Shown: one piece after another, positions 1-5,873 of the stretch | Layout of the letters: every line of letters begins with the position of its first letter | How positions within the stretch are numbered: position 1 is the first letter of the stretch | DNA from: an uncultured Rhodanobacteraceae bacterium | GTDB lineage: Bacteria > Pseudomonadota > Gammaproteobacteria > Xanthomonadales > Ahniellaceae | Assembly (NCBI GenBank): GCA_937873105.1 | Contig: CALMWD010000385.1 | Span: forward strand, 1-8,054 | DNA length: 8,054 bases | Reading direction: 5' to 3' | Notes under the pieces: generated by a model | Databases searched by the model: none | The model's input: the letters and a program-made list of their open reading frames with translations, nothing else | What the model was told of the DNA's origin: nothing | Position numbers and translations under genes: made by a program

Positions 1-46
1 CCCGCATTGCAACGCGGCATTTGACCACAGCCCATGGATGCGCCGC

Positions 47-1195
47 ATGAAGAGGAAGGACCTGCTGATTCCCGTCGCGATGCTCGCGCTCGGGGCCGGC
101 ATCGGGTTCTGGACGCGGCCCCTCCAGGTCGACCGATCCACGCCGCGCGCCGATACCGGCGACCGGAACGAGGCGACCGGAGCGCACGAGCATCCGCTCC
201 AGGCCAGTCCGGCGACCATGGCACGCCGCCTCGATCCGGACATGTCGGCCGGCAAGGAACGCCGACCCGCGGCGATCGCCGGCGCACCGCCCGCGACCGC
301 GCCTGCCTCCGCCGGATTGCCGCCGACAGGCTTGCCGGTCGCGGAGATCTATCCGGCGCTGCACGAACAGGCGCTGCACGGCGACGCGGTCGCCGCGTGC
401 CGTCTCGCGTTCGAGTTGCAGCGTTGCGATCGATTGCGGCCCGACGTTGACGCCGAGATGGCGAACAGGATCGATCCCGGAAAGATCCAGGATCCGCAGA
501 CGCTGGCGTACATGGAACGGCAGTTGGCCGAGATGGCCGACCGCCAGGCGGCCGCCAGGGATTGCGCCGGTCTCAGCGACGCCCAGCGCCGCGAAGGCTT
601 CGACCGCCTGCGCCAGGCGGCGCTCGCCGGCCACTTGCCCTCGCTGCTGGCCTATGCCGCCGACGGCGGCGTTCCGTCGAACCAGACCCTGCAGCGGCTC
701 GACCAGCTGCGGCATTACCGCGACGAAGCGATGCCGCTGCTCGAGCGCGCCATGGCCCAGGGCTCCGCCGCGGCGGCGATGCAGTTGTCGATGGCGTACA
801 TGCCAGGCCTCGGTTTCTCGCCCCTGAGCGGATTGTCCCCCGGGGAGCCCGATCGCGTCGTCGGCGCCAGCCTGATGCTGTACGGCATGCAGTTGATGCG
901 CATGCACCCGACCGATCAACCCAAGGATTTGCCGACGCCGGAAGAGCTGCGACAAGTCCTGAGCATGCAGCTTGGCGTCACCGATGCCGAGATGACGGAG
1001 GCGCAACGGCAGTCGGAGGTGCGCCTGGCCGCCCACCGTGGCCCGGTCGACACGCGCTGGTACGCCAACGAGATGACACCCACGCCCTTCGCCGCGCCAT
1101 CGGACGATGCTCCGAAGCCCCGTGCCATCAACGATGCCTGCGCGCAGGGGCCGTGGATCGACCTGGGCGGCGTCGCGACCGGAGGTGTTCGATGA
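47..1195 (+). CDS. Membrane-anchored Sel1/TPR-like four-cysteine protein, copy 1 of a tandem array
   Basis: 382 residues, function not recognised. Residues 1-4 are basic (MKRK) and residues 6-22 form one hydrophobic helix with a glycine-rich face (GAGIGFW). No AxA cleavage site follows, so an N-in anchor with the rest in the periplasm is likely. Residues 24-97 are a Pro/Ala/Thr-rich linker. Residues 98-330 look all-helical. They include GDAVAACRL at 112-120 and AALAGHLPSLLAYA at 191-204, which has the A-x3-G-x3 spacing of Sel1-like repeats, and a further A/G-rich helix at 224-251. There are exactly four Cys (118, 127, 173, 365), matching both downstream paralogues. The C-terminus carries CAQGPW (365-370). 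The start at 47 is chosen because it aligns with the start of copy 3 and has a weak GGA at 36-38. In-frame ATG at 38 (adding MRR) is possible but has no ribosome site. The stop overlaps the next start (ATGA, 1192-1195). Sel1-like is a pattern judgement; scaffold or adaptor roles are typical of that family, but no role can be assigned here. Confidence 0.85.
   Translation: MKRKDLLIPVAMLALGAGIGFWTRPLQVDRSTPRADTGDRNEATGAHEHPLQASPATMARRLDPDMSAGKERRPAAIAGAPPATAPASAGLPPTGLPVAEIYPALHEQALHGDAVAACRLAFELQRCDRLRPDVDAEMANRIDPGKIQDPQTLAYMERQLAEMADRQAAARDCAGLSDAQRREGFDRLRQAALAGHLPSLLAYAADGGVPSNQTLQRLDQLRHYRDEAMPLLERAMAQGSAAAAMQLSMAYMPGLGFSPLSGLSPGEPDRVVGASLMLYGMQLMRMHPTDQPKDLPTPEELRQVLSMQLGVTDAEMTEAQRQSEVRLAAHRGPVDTRWYANEMTPTPFAAPSDDAPKPRAINDACAQGPWIDLGGVATGGVR
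77..117 (+). repeat. 41-base exact repeat, unit A (anchor-coding segment of copy 1)
   Basis: These 41 bases are identical to 2307-2347. They encode the core of the N-terminal membrane segment (from AMLALGAGIGFWT onward). No synonymous difference occurs in any of the codons covered, although the linkers just downstream share almost nothing. This points to recent duplication or gene conversion rather than protein-level selection alone. Similarity continues upstream to the ATG with only a few mismatches. Confidence 0.95.
1181..1191 (+). promoter_or_regulatory. Shine-Dalgarno site for copy 2
   Basis: GGAGG at 1181-1185 lies six bases before the ATG at 1192, inside the 3' end of copy 1. It fixes the start of copy 2 at 1192, although the reading frame stays open far upstream. 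Together with the ATGA overlap it fits translational coupling. Confidence 0.8.
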
Positions 1196-2280
1196 TCAAG
1201 CCTCGTGCGGTTCTGCTGAGGCGCGCGACGCGCGCCATCGGCATCGGGCTGGGGATCGCGTCGCGCCCGATGCCGCCGCAGACGGATGAGACTTCGATCG
1301 CCGCCGCATCGCCGGTCGTTCCGACGCCGGAACCGACACCAACCGGCGCGACCCAGGCCCAGGTCGCGACGGCGACGAACGCCGCGGGATCCGCCGCCGC
1401 GCCGACCGCGACGCCGCTGCCACCCGTCGATACGCCGCTGGCCGACACCTATGCCGACCTGCGGCGACGCGCACAATCGGGCGACGTGGCCGCGGCCTGC
1501 CGACTGGGCCAGGAACTGCTGACGTGCAGCTTTCCGTTCGTGCAGCAGCTTCGCGAGCAGGACCTGGCCGAACTCGATCCGGGCAAGGCCAAGACCGAAC
1601 AGGAACGCCGCAGGATCGAACACATGCTGACGCGCGCCGAACGCGAGGCCTGGCGACGCGACCAATGCGCCGGCACGACGCGGGCGCAGAAGGACGAAGC
1701 GCTGCGCTGGTTGCGGGTCGCCGCCGAGGGCGGCCACGTGCCGAGCATGGCCCTGTACGCGTCGGGGATGCCTTTGCAGCTCACGAACATCGCGTCCCAG
1801 ATCGACGAGGCCGAACGCTACCGCGAGCGCGCGCTCGGCATGATGCATCGACTGGCCGAAGCCGGCGAGGTCGACGGTGCGCGCCTGTTGTCGCAAGCCT
1901 ATGGCAACACCCCAAACCACGACTACCCTAGCCAGATCCTGACCGAGGGACGCAGCGCCACGGAGGCCATGATCTACGGTTACCTGGCAACGATCGCGCA
2001 GGCGCCGAAGGAAGAATCCGGGGCGCAGTCGACGGCCGCCATGCTCGCGCGCATTCGCGAGCGCGCGCTGGCCGCCGGCCGGGATGCCGCAGCCACCGAT
2101 GCCGCACTGGCCGAGGCGGAGCGCCGCTTCCAGCAGTGGTTTCAAGGCCGCCCGTCGAGCAGTCATCTCGCTCGGATGTGGTCCTACGGCCAGCACGAAA
2201 GCAAGGACATCAACTCGGTCTGCACCGGCGGCCCCTGGCTGACTGCGGATGGACCGTCCGGCGAAGGAAACCCACCATGA
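1192..2280 (+). CDS. Sel1/TPR-like four-cysteine protein with a degenerate anchor, copy 2 of the array
   Basis: 362 residues, paralogue of both neighbours, function not recognised. The start is set by GGAGG six bases upstream and the ATGA overlap with copy 1; the frame is open upstream but reads as Arg-rich shadow there. The N-terminus differs: residues 1-25 have charged RRATR (10-14) in the middle and only a short AIGIGLGIA stretch (15-23), so a membrane segment or signal peptide is doubtful. A low-complexity Pro/Ala/Thr linker spans about 26-82. The conserved block follows: YADLRRRAQSGDVAAACRL (87-105), CX8C (C103, C112), C159, then WLRVAAEGGHVPSMALYA (173-190) and a helix AERYRERALGMMHRLAEAG (207-225). 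Residues 280-316 are strongly helical (Ala/Glu/Arg-rich). The C-terminal motif is CTGGPW (C344), as in copy 1. There are exactly four Cys. The stop TGA (2278-2280) overlaps the start of copy 3. If the N-terminus is not an export signal, the protein may stay in the cytoplasm, unlike its siblings. Confidence 0.85.
   Translation: MIKPRAVLLRRATRAIGIGLGIASRPMPPQTDETSIAAASPVVPTPEPTPTGATQAQVATATNAAGSAAAPTATPLPPVDTPLADTYADLRRRAQSGDVAAACRLGQELLTCSFPFVQQLREQDLAELDPGKAKTEQERRRIEHMLTRAEREAWRRDQCAGTTRAQKDEALRWLRVAAEGGHVPSMALYASGMPLQLTNIASQIDEAERYRERALGMMHRLAEAGEVDGARLLSQAYGNTPNHDYPSQILTEGRSATEAMIYGYLATIAQAPKEESGAQSTAAMLARIRERALAAGRDAAATDAALAEAERRFQQWFQGRPSSSHLARMWSYGQHESKDINSVCTGGPWLTADGPSGEGNPP
2263..2276 (+). 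promoter_or_regulatory. Shine-Dalgarno site for copy 3
   Basis: GAAGGA at 2263-2268 lies eight bases before the ATG at 2277, within the last codons of copy 2. It favours 2277 over the upstream in-frame ATG at 2136, whose extra 47 codons would overlap copy 2 and have no matching ribosome site. Confidence 0.75.
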
Positions 2281-3374
2281 AGAAGAAGGATTGGCTGATT
2301 CCCGTGGCGATGCTCGCGCTCGGGGCCGGCATCGGGTTCTGGACGCGCGACCGGCAATCGCCCGCGGACGCGCCGATCGGAACCGGCGCGGCGCCGGACG
2401 CAGCCGCGCCCGACGCGACCGCGACGACGCGTCGGGCGTCCGACGGCGATGTCGGCGATGCCTCGTCGACCACGACGGCTGCTGTGAAGGCGACGGGTTT
2501 CGAGCTCAACGCCCAGGTCGCGCCCGGCTTCGCGGCCGCGCCGCTGCCGCCGCTGGACGCCAGGATCGCCGACATCTACGACACCCTGAAGGAACGCGCC
2601 CGCCAGGGCGACGGCAAGGCCGCCTGCCGGCTCGCGATCGAGCTGCAGCAATGCAGCACGCGCGACTTCATGCTGCAGGGCGCCGACCGGGCCACGCGCA
2701 TGATGGCGAACCGGCCGAACGCCGCGACGCCCGATGCGCGACGTCAGGAATGGGAGTCGCGCATGCTCGACGTCGCCCAGCGCCAGATCGACTACGCGGT
2801 CGCGCTCGACGAGCGTTGCCAGGGACTGAGCCAGGACCAGGTCGCCGAACACGTGGACTGGTGGCGAGCCGCGGCGCTCAGCGGCCACGTGCCCTCGATG
2901 GTGCACTACGCCAAGGGCGACGGCTTCCGCCTGAATGCCACGCTCGACAACCTCGACCGCCTCGCCGCCTATCGGGGCGAAGCCGAGCGCCTGATGCGCG
3001 CCGCCGCGGCGGCCGGCTCCGCCGAAGCGCTGCAACAGCTGCTGCTGTCCTATGCGCCCGAACGCGATCCGCGCGGCACGTTGCTGCAACAGGCCATCGA
3101 ACCCGATCCGGTCGAGGCCGCGGCGCTGCTGCGCCTGATGCAGGAGCGCGGCATCGCGCTGCCGCGTAGCGAGATGTCGCCGCGCGGCGACGCACCGCCG
3201 TCGCTGGCGCAGCTCGACCCCGTCGAGCAGGCGCGCGCAGAGCAGCGTCTGGCCGAACTGCGCAAGACCTGGCCGCGCACCCAATCCGAGGACAACACGC
3301 GCCGGCCGCCTTGGGAACAGGTCGAGACCCAACGCGCCGCCTGCGACCGCGACCAGTTCGCGGACCCGCGCTGA
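2277..3374 (+). CDS. Membrane-anchored Sel1/TPR-like four-cysteine protein, copy 3 of the array
   Basis: 365 residues, paralogue of copies 1 and 2, function not recognised. The start at 2277 is supported by GAAGGA and by alignment of MKKKDWLIPVAMLALGAG with copy 1. Residues 1-4 are basic and 6-22 form the single membrane helix. Residues 24-92 are an Ala/Asp/Thr/Pro-rich linker. IADIYDTLKERARQGDGKAACRL (97-119) opens the conserved helical block, with CX8C at C117 and C126. C181 lies in RCQGLS, followed by WWRAAALSGHVPSMVHYA (195-212) and YRGEAERLMRAAAAAGSAEAL (232-252). The C-terminal quarter is Arg/Glu/Pro-rich; it keeps the fourth Cys (C356, AACDRDQF) but lacks the GPW that follows it in copies 1 and 2. 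The gene is the last of the array, and 74 noncoding bases separate it from the transporter gene. Periplasmic location with two disulfides is inferred from the anchor and the conserved Cys pattern. Confidence 0.87.
   Translation: MKKKDWLIPVAMLALGAGIGFWTRDRQSPADAPIGTGAAPDAAAPDATATTRRASDGDVGDASSTTTAAVKATGFELNAQVAPGFAAAPLPPLDARIADIYDTLKERARQGDGKAACRLAIELQQCSTRDFMLQGADRATRMMANRPNAATPDARRQEWESRMLDVAQRQIDYAVALDERCQGLSQDQVAEHVDWWRAAALSGHVPSMVHYAKGDGFRLNATLDNLDRLAAYRGEAERLMRAAAAAGSAEALQQLLLSYAPERDPRGTLLQQAIEPDPVEAAALLRLMQERGIALPRSEMSPRGDAPPSLAQLDPVEQARAEQRLAELRKTWPRTQSEDNTRRPPWEQVETQRAACDRDQFADPR
2307..2347 (+). repeat. 41-base exact repeat, unit B (anchor-coding segment of copy 3)
   Basis: Identical to 77-117 in copy 1, about 2.2 kb upstream and in direct orientation. 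Copy 2, lying between them, has no equivalent. A direct repeat of this length could allow recombination that deletes copies 1 and 2 as a 2230-base unit, leaving one hybrid gene. Confidence 0.95.
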
Positions 3375-3386
3375 TGCGGCATTGCA

Positions 3387-3409
3387 GGTTGCGGCTGCCG
3401 GTCGCGACC
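3387..3409 (+). other. Hairpin after the paralogue array, possible weak terminator
   Basis: Bases 3387-3395 pair with 3401-3409 (nine pairs, two of them G-T wobbles) around a five-base loop. The right half contains a 10-base palindrome (GGTCGCGACC, 3400-3409). No T-run follows directly; only CTTT occurs some 17 bases later, so this is not a typical intrinsic terminator. It could be a processing or attenuating hairpin, or a chance product of high GC. Confidence 0.3.
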
Positions 3410-3418
3410 CGCTAGCCT
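3389..3418 (+). promoter_or_regulatory. Possible sigma-70-type promoter for the transporter/ribokinase unit
   Basis: TTGCGG (3389-3394) and TAGCCT (3413-3418) are 18 bases apart, a poor match to TTGACA/TATAAT. They sit in the right place, about 30 bases before the GTG start. They overlap the hairpin described here, so the two readings compete. Weak evidence only. Confidence 0.25.
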
Positions 3419-3436
3419 GCGTCGGTCTTTGCGCCC

Positions 3437-3448
3437 GGGGAGTGGATC
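3437..3448 (+). promoter_or_regulatory. Shine-Dalgarno site deciding a GTG start
   Basis: GGGGAG (3437-3442) is six bases before GTG at 3449. No in-frame ATG lies near the beginning of the conserved transporter sequence; the first in-frame ATG is about 80 codons in, after two membrane helices. GTG is therefore the likely start. Confidence 0.75.
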
Positions 3449-4738
3449 GTGGTTGTCAGCATTCTGTTCGGCCTGTTCGGATTGGCCTGCCTGATCGGCA
3501 TCGCCTGGCTGTTCTCGAACAACAAACGCCAGGTCAACTGGACCCTGGTGCTCACCGGCATCGCGCTGCAGATCGGATTCGCCGCCCTGGTCCTGCTCGT
3601 GCCCGGCGGCAAGGACGCGTTCCAGTGGCTCAGCGACGTGTTCGTGAAAGTGCTGGGCTTCGTCGCCGCGGGATCGAACTTCGTCTTCGGCGGCATGATG
3701 GACACCTCGAAATACGGCTTCATCTTCGCCTTCCAGGTGCTGCCGACCATCATCTTCTTCGCCACCCTGATGGGCGTGCTCTACCACCTCGGCGTGATGC
3801 AGGCGGTGGTGCGGGCCATGGCCTGGGCGATCACCAAGGTCATGAAGGTGTCGGGCGCCGAGACCACCTCGGTCTGCGCCAGCGTCTTCATCGGCCAGAC
3901 CGAGGCGCCGCTCACGGTGCGTCCCTACATCGGCCGGATGACCGAATCGGAACTGATCACGATGATGATCGGCGGCATGGCCCACATCGCCGGCGGCGTG
4001 CTCGCCGCCTACGTGCTGATGCTCGGCGGCCCCGATGTCGAAGCGCAGGGCTTCTATGCCAAGCACCTGCTCGCCGCCTCGATCATGGCCGCGCCGGCGA
4101 CGCTCGTCATCGCCAAGATCCTCGTGCCCGAAACCGGCGAGCCGCTGACCCGCGGCACGGTGCGCATGGAGGTCGAGCACACCACCTCGAACGTCATCGA
4201 CGCCGCTGCCTCGGGCGCCGCCGACGGCCTCAAGCTGGCGCTGAACATCGGCGCGATGCTGCTCGCCTTCATCGCCCTGATCGCGATGATCAACGCGCCG
4301 CTGACCTGGCTCGGCGAAGCCACCGGCCTCTCGGCCATGCTCGGCAAGCCGACCGACCTCGCCAACCTGTTCGGTTACGTGCTGTCGCCGATCGCCTGGC
4401 TGATCGGCGTGCCCTGGCAGGACGCGAACACGGTCGGTTCGCTGATCGGCCAGAAGGTCGTGATCAACGAATTCGTCGCTTACCTGCAGCTCGCCGACAT
4501 CGTCAACGGCAAGACGCCGGGCGTGACCTTGACCGAACACGGTTCGCTGATTGCGACCTATGCGCTCTGCGGCTTCGCGAACTTCAGCTCGATCGCGATC
4601 CAGATCGGCGGCATCGGCGGACTGGCCCCGGAACGCCGCAGCGATCTCGCCCGCCTCGGCCTGCGCGCCGTGCTCGGCGGCTCGATCGCGACCTTCATGA
4701 CCGCGACCATCGCCGGCGTGTTGTCGCAATTCGCCTGA
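3449..4738 (+). CDS. nupC: Concentrative nucleoside transporter (NupC / CNT, SLC28 family)
   Basis: 429 residues, a usual length for bacterial CNTs (about 400-430). Inner-membrane symporter expected to bring in nucleosides using a cation gradient. Helices 4-22 and 33-51 form the N-terminal part. A Gate-like middle includes 92-130. The first re-entrant hairpin carries GQTEAP (149-154). A long helix follows (TMMIGGMAHIAGGVLAAYV, 171-189). The C-terminal domain carries NEFVAY (340-345) and GFANFSSIAI (375-384). By alignment from memory to the V. cholerae CNT structure, Q150, T151, E152, E341, F376, N378 and S381 match its nucleoside-binding residues. The GQTEAP type is nearer VcCNT and human CNTs than E. 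coli NupC, which has GQSEN. Two positions matching the VcCNT sodium site differ: S145 (Asn149 there) and H179 (Ser183 there), so the coupling ion is uncertain. The gene starts with GTG and is followed 10 nt later by ribokinase, fitting a nucleoside-ribose salvage unit. Substrate preference cannot be read from sequence. Confidence 0.95.
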   Translation: MVVSILFGLFGLACLIGIAWLFSNNKRQVNWTLVLTGIALQIGFAALVLLVPGGKDAFQWLSDVFVKVLGFVAAGSNFVFGGMMDTSKYGFIFAFQVLPTIIFFATLMGVLYHLGVMQAVVRAMAWAITKVMKVSGAETTSVCASVFIGQTEAPLTVRPYIGRMTESELITMMIGGMAHIAGGVLAAYVLMLGGPDVEAQGFYAKHLLAASIMAAPATLVIAKILVPETGEPLTRGTVRMEVEHTTSNVIDAAASGAADGLKLALNIGAMLLAFIALIAMINAPLTWLGEATGLSAMLGKPTDLANLFGYVLSPIAWLIGVPWQDANTVGSLIGQKVVINEFVAYLQLADIVNGKTPGVTLTEHGSLIATYALCGFANFSSIAIQIGGIGGLAPERRSDLARLGLRAVLGGSIATFMTATIAGVLSQFA

Positions 4739-4748
4739 GGCCGGACGC

Positions 4749-5714
4749 ATGAGCAGCGTGGTCGTCGTCGGTTCCTACAACCAGGACCACGTCTGGGTCG
4801 GCGACGAACTGCCGCAGCCCGGGGCCACGCGCAGCGGCCGCTACCTCAGCGGCCCCGGCGGCAAGGGTTTCAACCAGGCCGTGGCCTGCGCGCGCAGCGG
4901 TGCGGCCACCGCCTTCCTGGTCGCGCTCGGCGACGACGCCGCGGCCCAGAACGCACGCTCGCTCGCCACCGGCTTCGGCATCGACCTGGTCGACGAGGTA
5001 CATCGCGACATCGCCACCGGCTCGGCCGGCATCTTCGTCGACGCCCGCGGGCGCAACGTGATCGTCATCGCGCCGGGCGCGAACGGCGCCCTGAGCCCGC
5101 GCTTCATCGACGACGAAGCCGCGCGCATCCGCGCCGCGCGCGTGCTGCTGGCGCAACTCGAGGTCGACCGCGACGCCATCGTCCGCGCCTTGTCCATCGC
5201 CCGCGAGGCCGGCCGCCGCACCGTGCTGAATCCGGCGCCGGCCGACGCGCCGGTCGACGAGGCCCTGCTCGAACTCGCCGACCTGATCACCCCGAACGAG
5301 ACCGAATTCGCCGCACTCTGCCTGCGCATCCTCGGCGAACACGTGGCCGGCGACGCGGTGGCGGCCATGCCGAGCGGCGAACTGCATGCCCTGTGTCGGC
5401 GACTGCATCGGGGCAGCGTCGTGATCACGCTCGGATCGGCCGGCTGCTTCGTCTCGCACGCCGACGCCGCCGCCTTCAACGACGGCGCCGCGAGCTACCG
5501 CATCGGCGCGATCAAGGCCAATGCCATCGACACCACGGGCGCCGGCGACGCCTTCAACGGCGCACTCGCCGCCGAACTCGCGCGCGACCCGGCCCAGCCG
5601 CTGGCGATCGCCCTTCGTTATGCCAGCGCCTTCGCCGGGCTGTCCACCGAACAACGCGGCGCCGCACTGGCCATGCCCACGCGTGCCGCGGCCGTGGCGC
5701 GACTGCCGAACTGA
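4749..5714 (+). CDS. rbsK: Ribokinase (PfkB family)
   Basis: 321 residues, close to the roughly 310 usual for ribokinase. Cytoplasmic enzyme that phosphorylates D-ribose to ribose 5-phosphate with ATP. Near the N-terminus, GSYNQDHVW (8-16) matches the ribose-binding Asn/Asp segment (N11, D13). PfkB signature 1 is GPGGKGFNQAV (35-45). NPAPA (161-165) and TPNETEF (181-187, the NxxE phosphate/Mg motif) are present. Signature 2, DTTGAGDAFNG (261-271), holds the anion hole and catalytic base D267. The tail STEQRGAALAMP (299-310) matches the monovalent-cation loop region of RbsK. The ATG has GAGG (4737-4740) eight bases upstream, overlapping the transporter stop; spacing is 10 nt, so the two genes are co-transcribed. 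Next to a nucleoside transporter rather than a ribose ABC system, it most likely handles ribose freed from imported nucleosides. Other PfkB sugar or nucleoside kinases are less likely, given the Asn/Asp and GGKG-x-N features. Confidence 0.92.
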   Translation: MSSVVVVGSYNQDHVWVGDELPQPGATRSGRYLSGPGGKGFNQAVACARSGAATAFLVALGDDAAAQNARSLATGFGIDLVDEVHRDIATGSAGIFVDARGRNVIVIAPGANGALSPRFIDDEAARIRAARVLLAQLEVDRDAIVRALSIAREAGRRTVLNPAPADAPVDEALLELADLITPNETEFAALCLRILGEHVAGDAVAAMPSGELHALCRRLHRGSVVITLGSAGCFVSHADAAAFNDGAASYRIGAIKANAIDTTGAGDAFNGALAAELARDPAQPLAIALRYASAFAGLSTEQRGAALAMPTRAAAVARLPN

Positions 5715-5718
5715 CGGC

Positions 5719-5736
5719 TGTTGCAGCGGCGCAACA
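5719..5736 (+). other. Short hairpin just after the ribokinase stop
   Basis: TGTTGC (5719-5724) pairs perfectly with GCAACA (5731-5736) around a six-base loop, five bases after the ribokinase stop codon. No T-run follows, so it is at most a weak or Rho-assisted transcript end. Confidence 0.3.
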
Positions 5737-5754
5737 ACACCTTCGTCACATTCC

Positions 5755-5783
5755 GGAACTATTCGCGCCGACGAGGCGTATGG
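5755..5783 (+). promoter_or_regulatory. Candidate ECF-sigma promoter upstream of the secreted protein gene
   Basis: GGAACT (5755-5760) and CGTATGG (5777-5783) are separated by 16 bases. GGAAC and CGT(A/C/T) elements with 16-17 bases between them are the general pattern of many extracytoplasmic-function sigma factors. It lies in the only intergenic gap before a gene for an exported protein, which fits an envelope-responsive promoter. A start point would fall near 5790, just before the perfect hairpin at 5796-5817. A chance match is quite possible in such GC-rich DNA, and no sigma-factor gene is in the window. Confidence 0.3.
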
Positions 5784-5795
5784 TGGATCGCGTCG

Positions 5796-5817
5796 GCGTC
5801 GTGATCGGTCACGACGC
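5796..5817 (+). other. Perfect 9-bp inverted repeat in the leader of the secreted protein gene
   Basis: Bases 5796-5804 are the exact reverse complement of 5809-5817, around a TCGG tetraloop. As RNA this would be a very stable stem-loop near the 5' end of the leader. As DNA it is a dyad, GTGA-N4-TCAC at its centre, that could be an operator overlapping the expected transcription start. No T-run follows, so it is not an obvious terminator. Confidence 0.5.
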
Positions 5818-5828
5818 GTCGCGACGCG
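5815..5828 (+). other. 14-base perfect palindrome overlapping the leader dyad
   Basis: CGCGTCGCGACGCG reads the same on both strands and overlaps the right arm of the preceding inverted repeat by three bases. GACGCG occurs twice (5813-5818 and 5823-5828), and its complement CGCGTC also lies at 5789-5794, so alternative pairings are possible. It could be a dimeric regulator site; no known consensus is recognised. Confidence 0.35.
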
Positions 5829-5873
5829 CAGGAAGACGGGCGCAGACCCGACACCACGACCTCGGAGTGACCC

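Noticed and set aside
1..46. Possible end of an upstream gene (frame ending at 22-24 or at 48-50) or an N-terminal extension of copy 1
   Set aside because: Too short to judge. The residues read in each frame do not clearly match the paralogue C-termini.
562..1191. Upstream extension of copy 2 in the same frame
   Set aside because: The extension is Arg/Ala-rich shadow of copy 1; GGAGG before ATG 1192 and the ATGA overlap mark the true start.
77..2347. The 41-base direct repeats as ends of an insertion sequence or attachment sites
   Set aside because: They lie in frame in two paralogous genes and encode the same protein segment; no transposase or integrase is present.
2184..4750. Long minus-strand open frames (2184-3332 and 3050-4750), opposite copy 3 and the transporter gene
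   Set aside because: They read as Arg/Gly/His/Asp-rich shadow protein with no motifs, and lie opposite well-supported genes. Long antisense frames are expected in GC-rich coding DNA.
5801..5812. GTGA-N4-TCAC as a CRP/Clp binding site
   Set aside because: CRP-family sites have TGTGA-N6-TCACA; the gap here is four bases and the flanks do not match.
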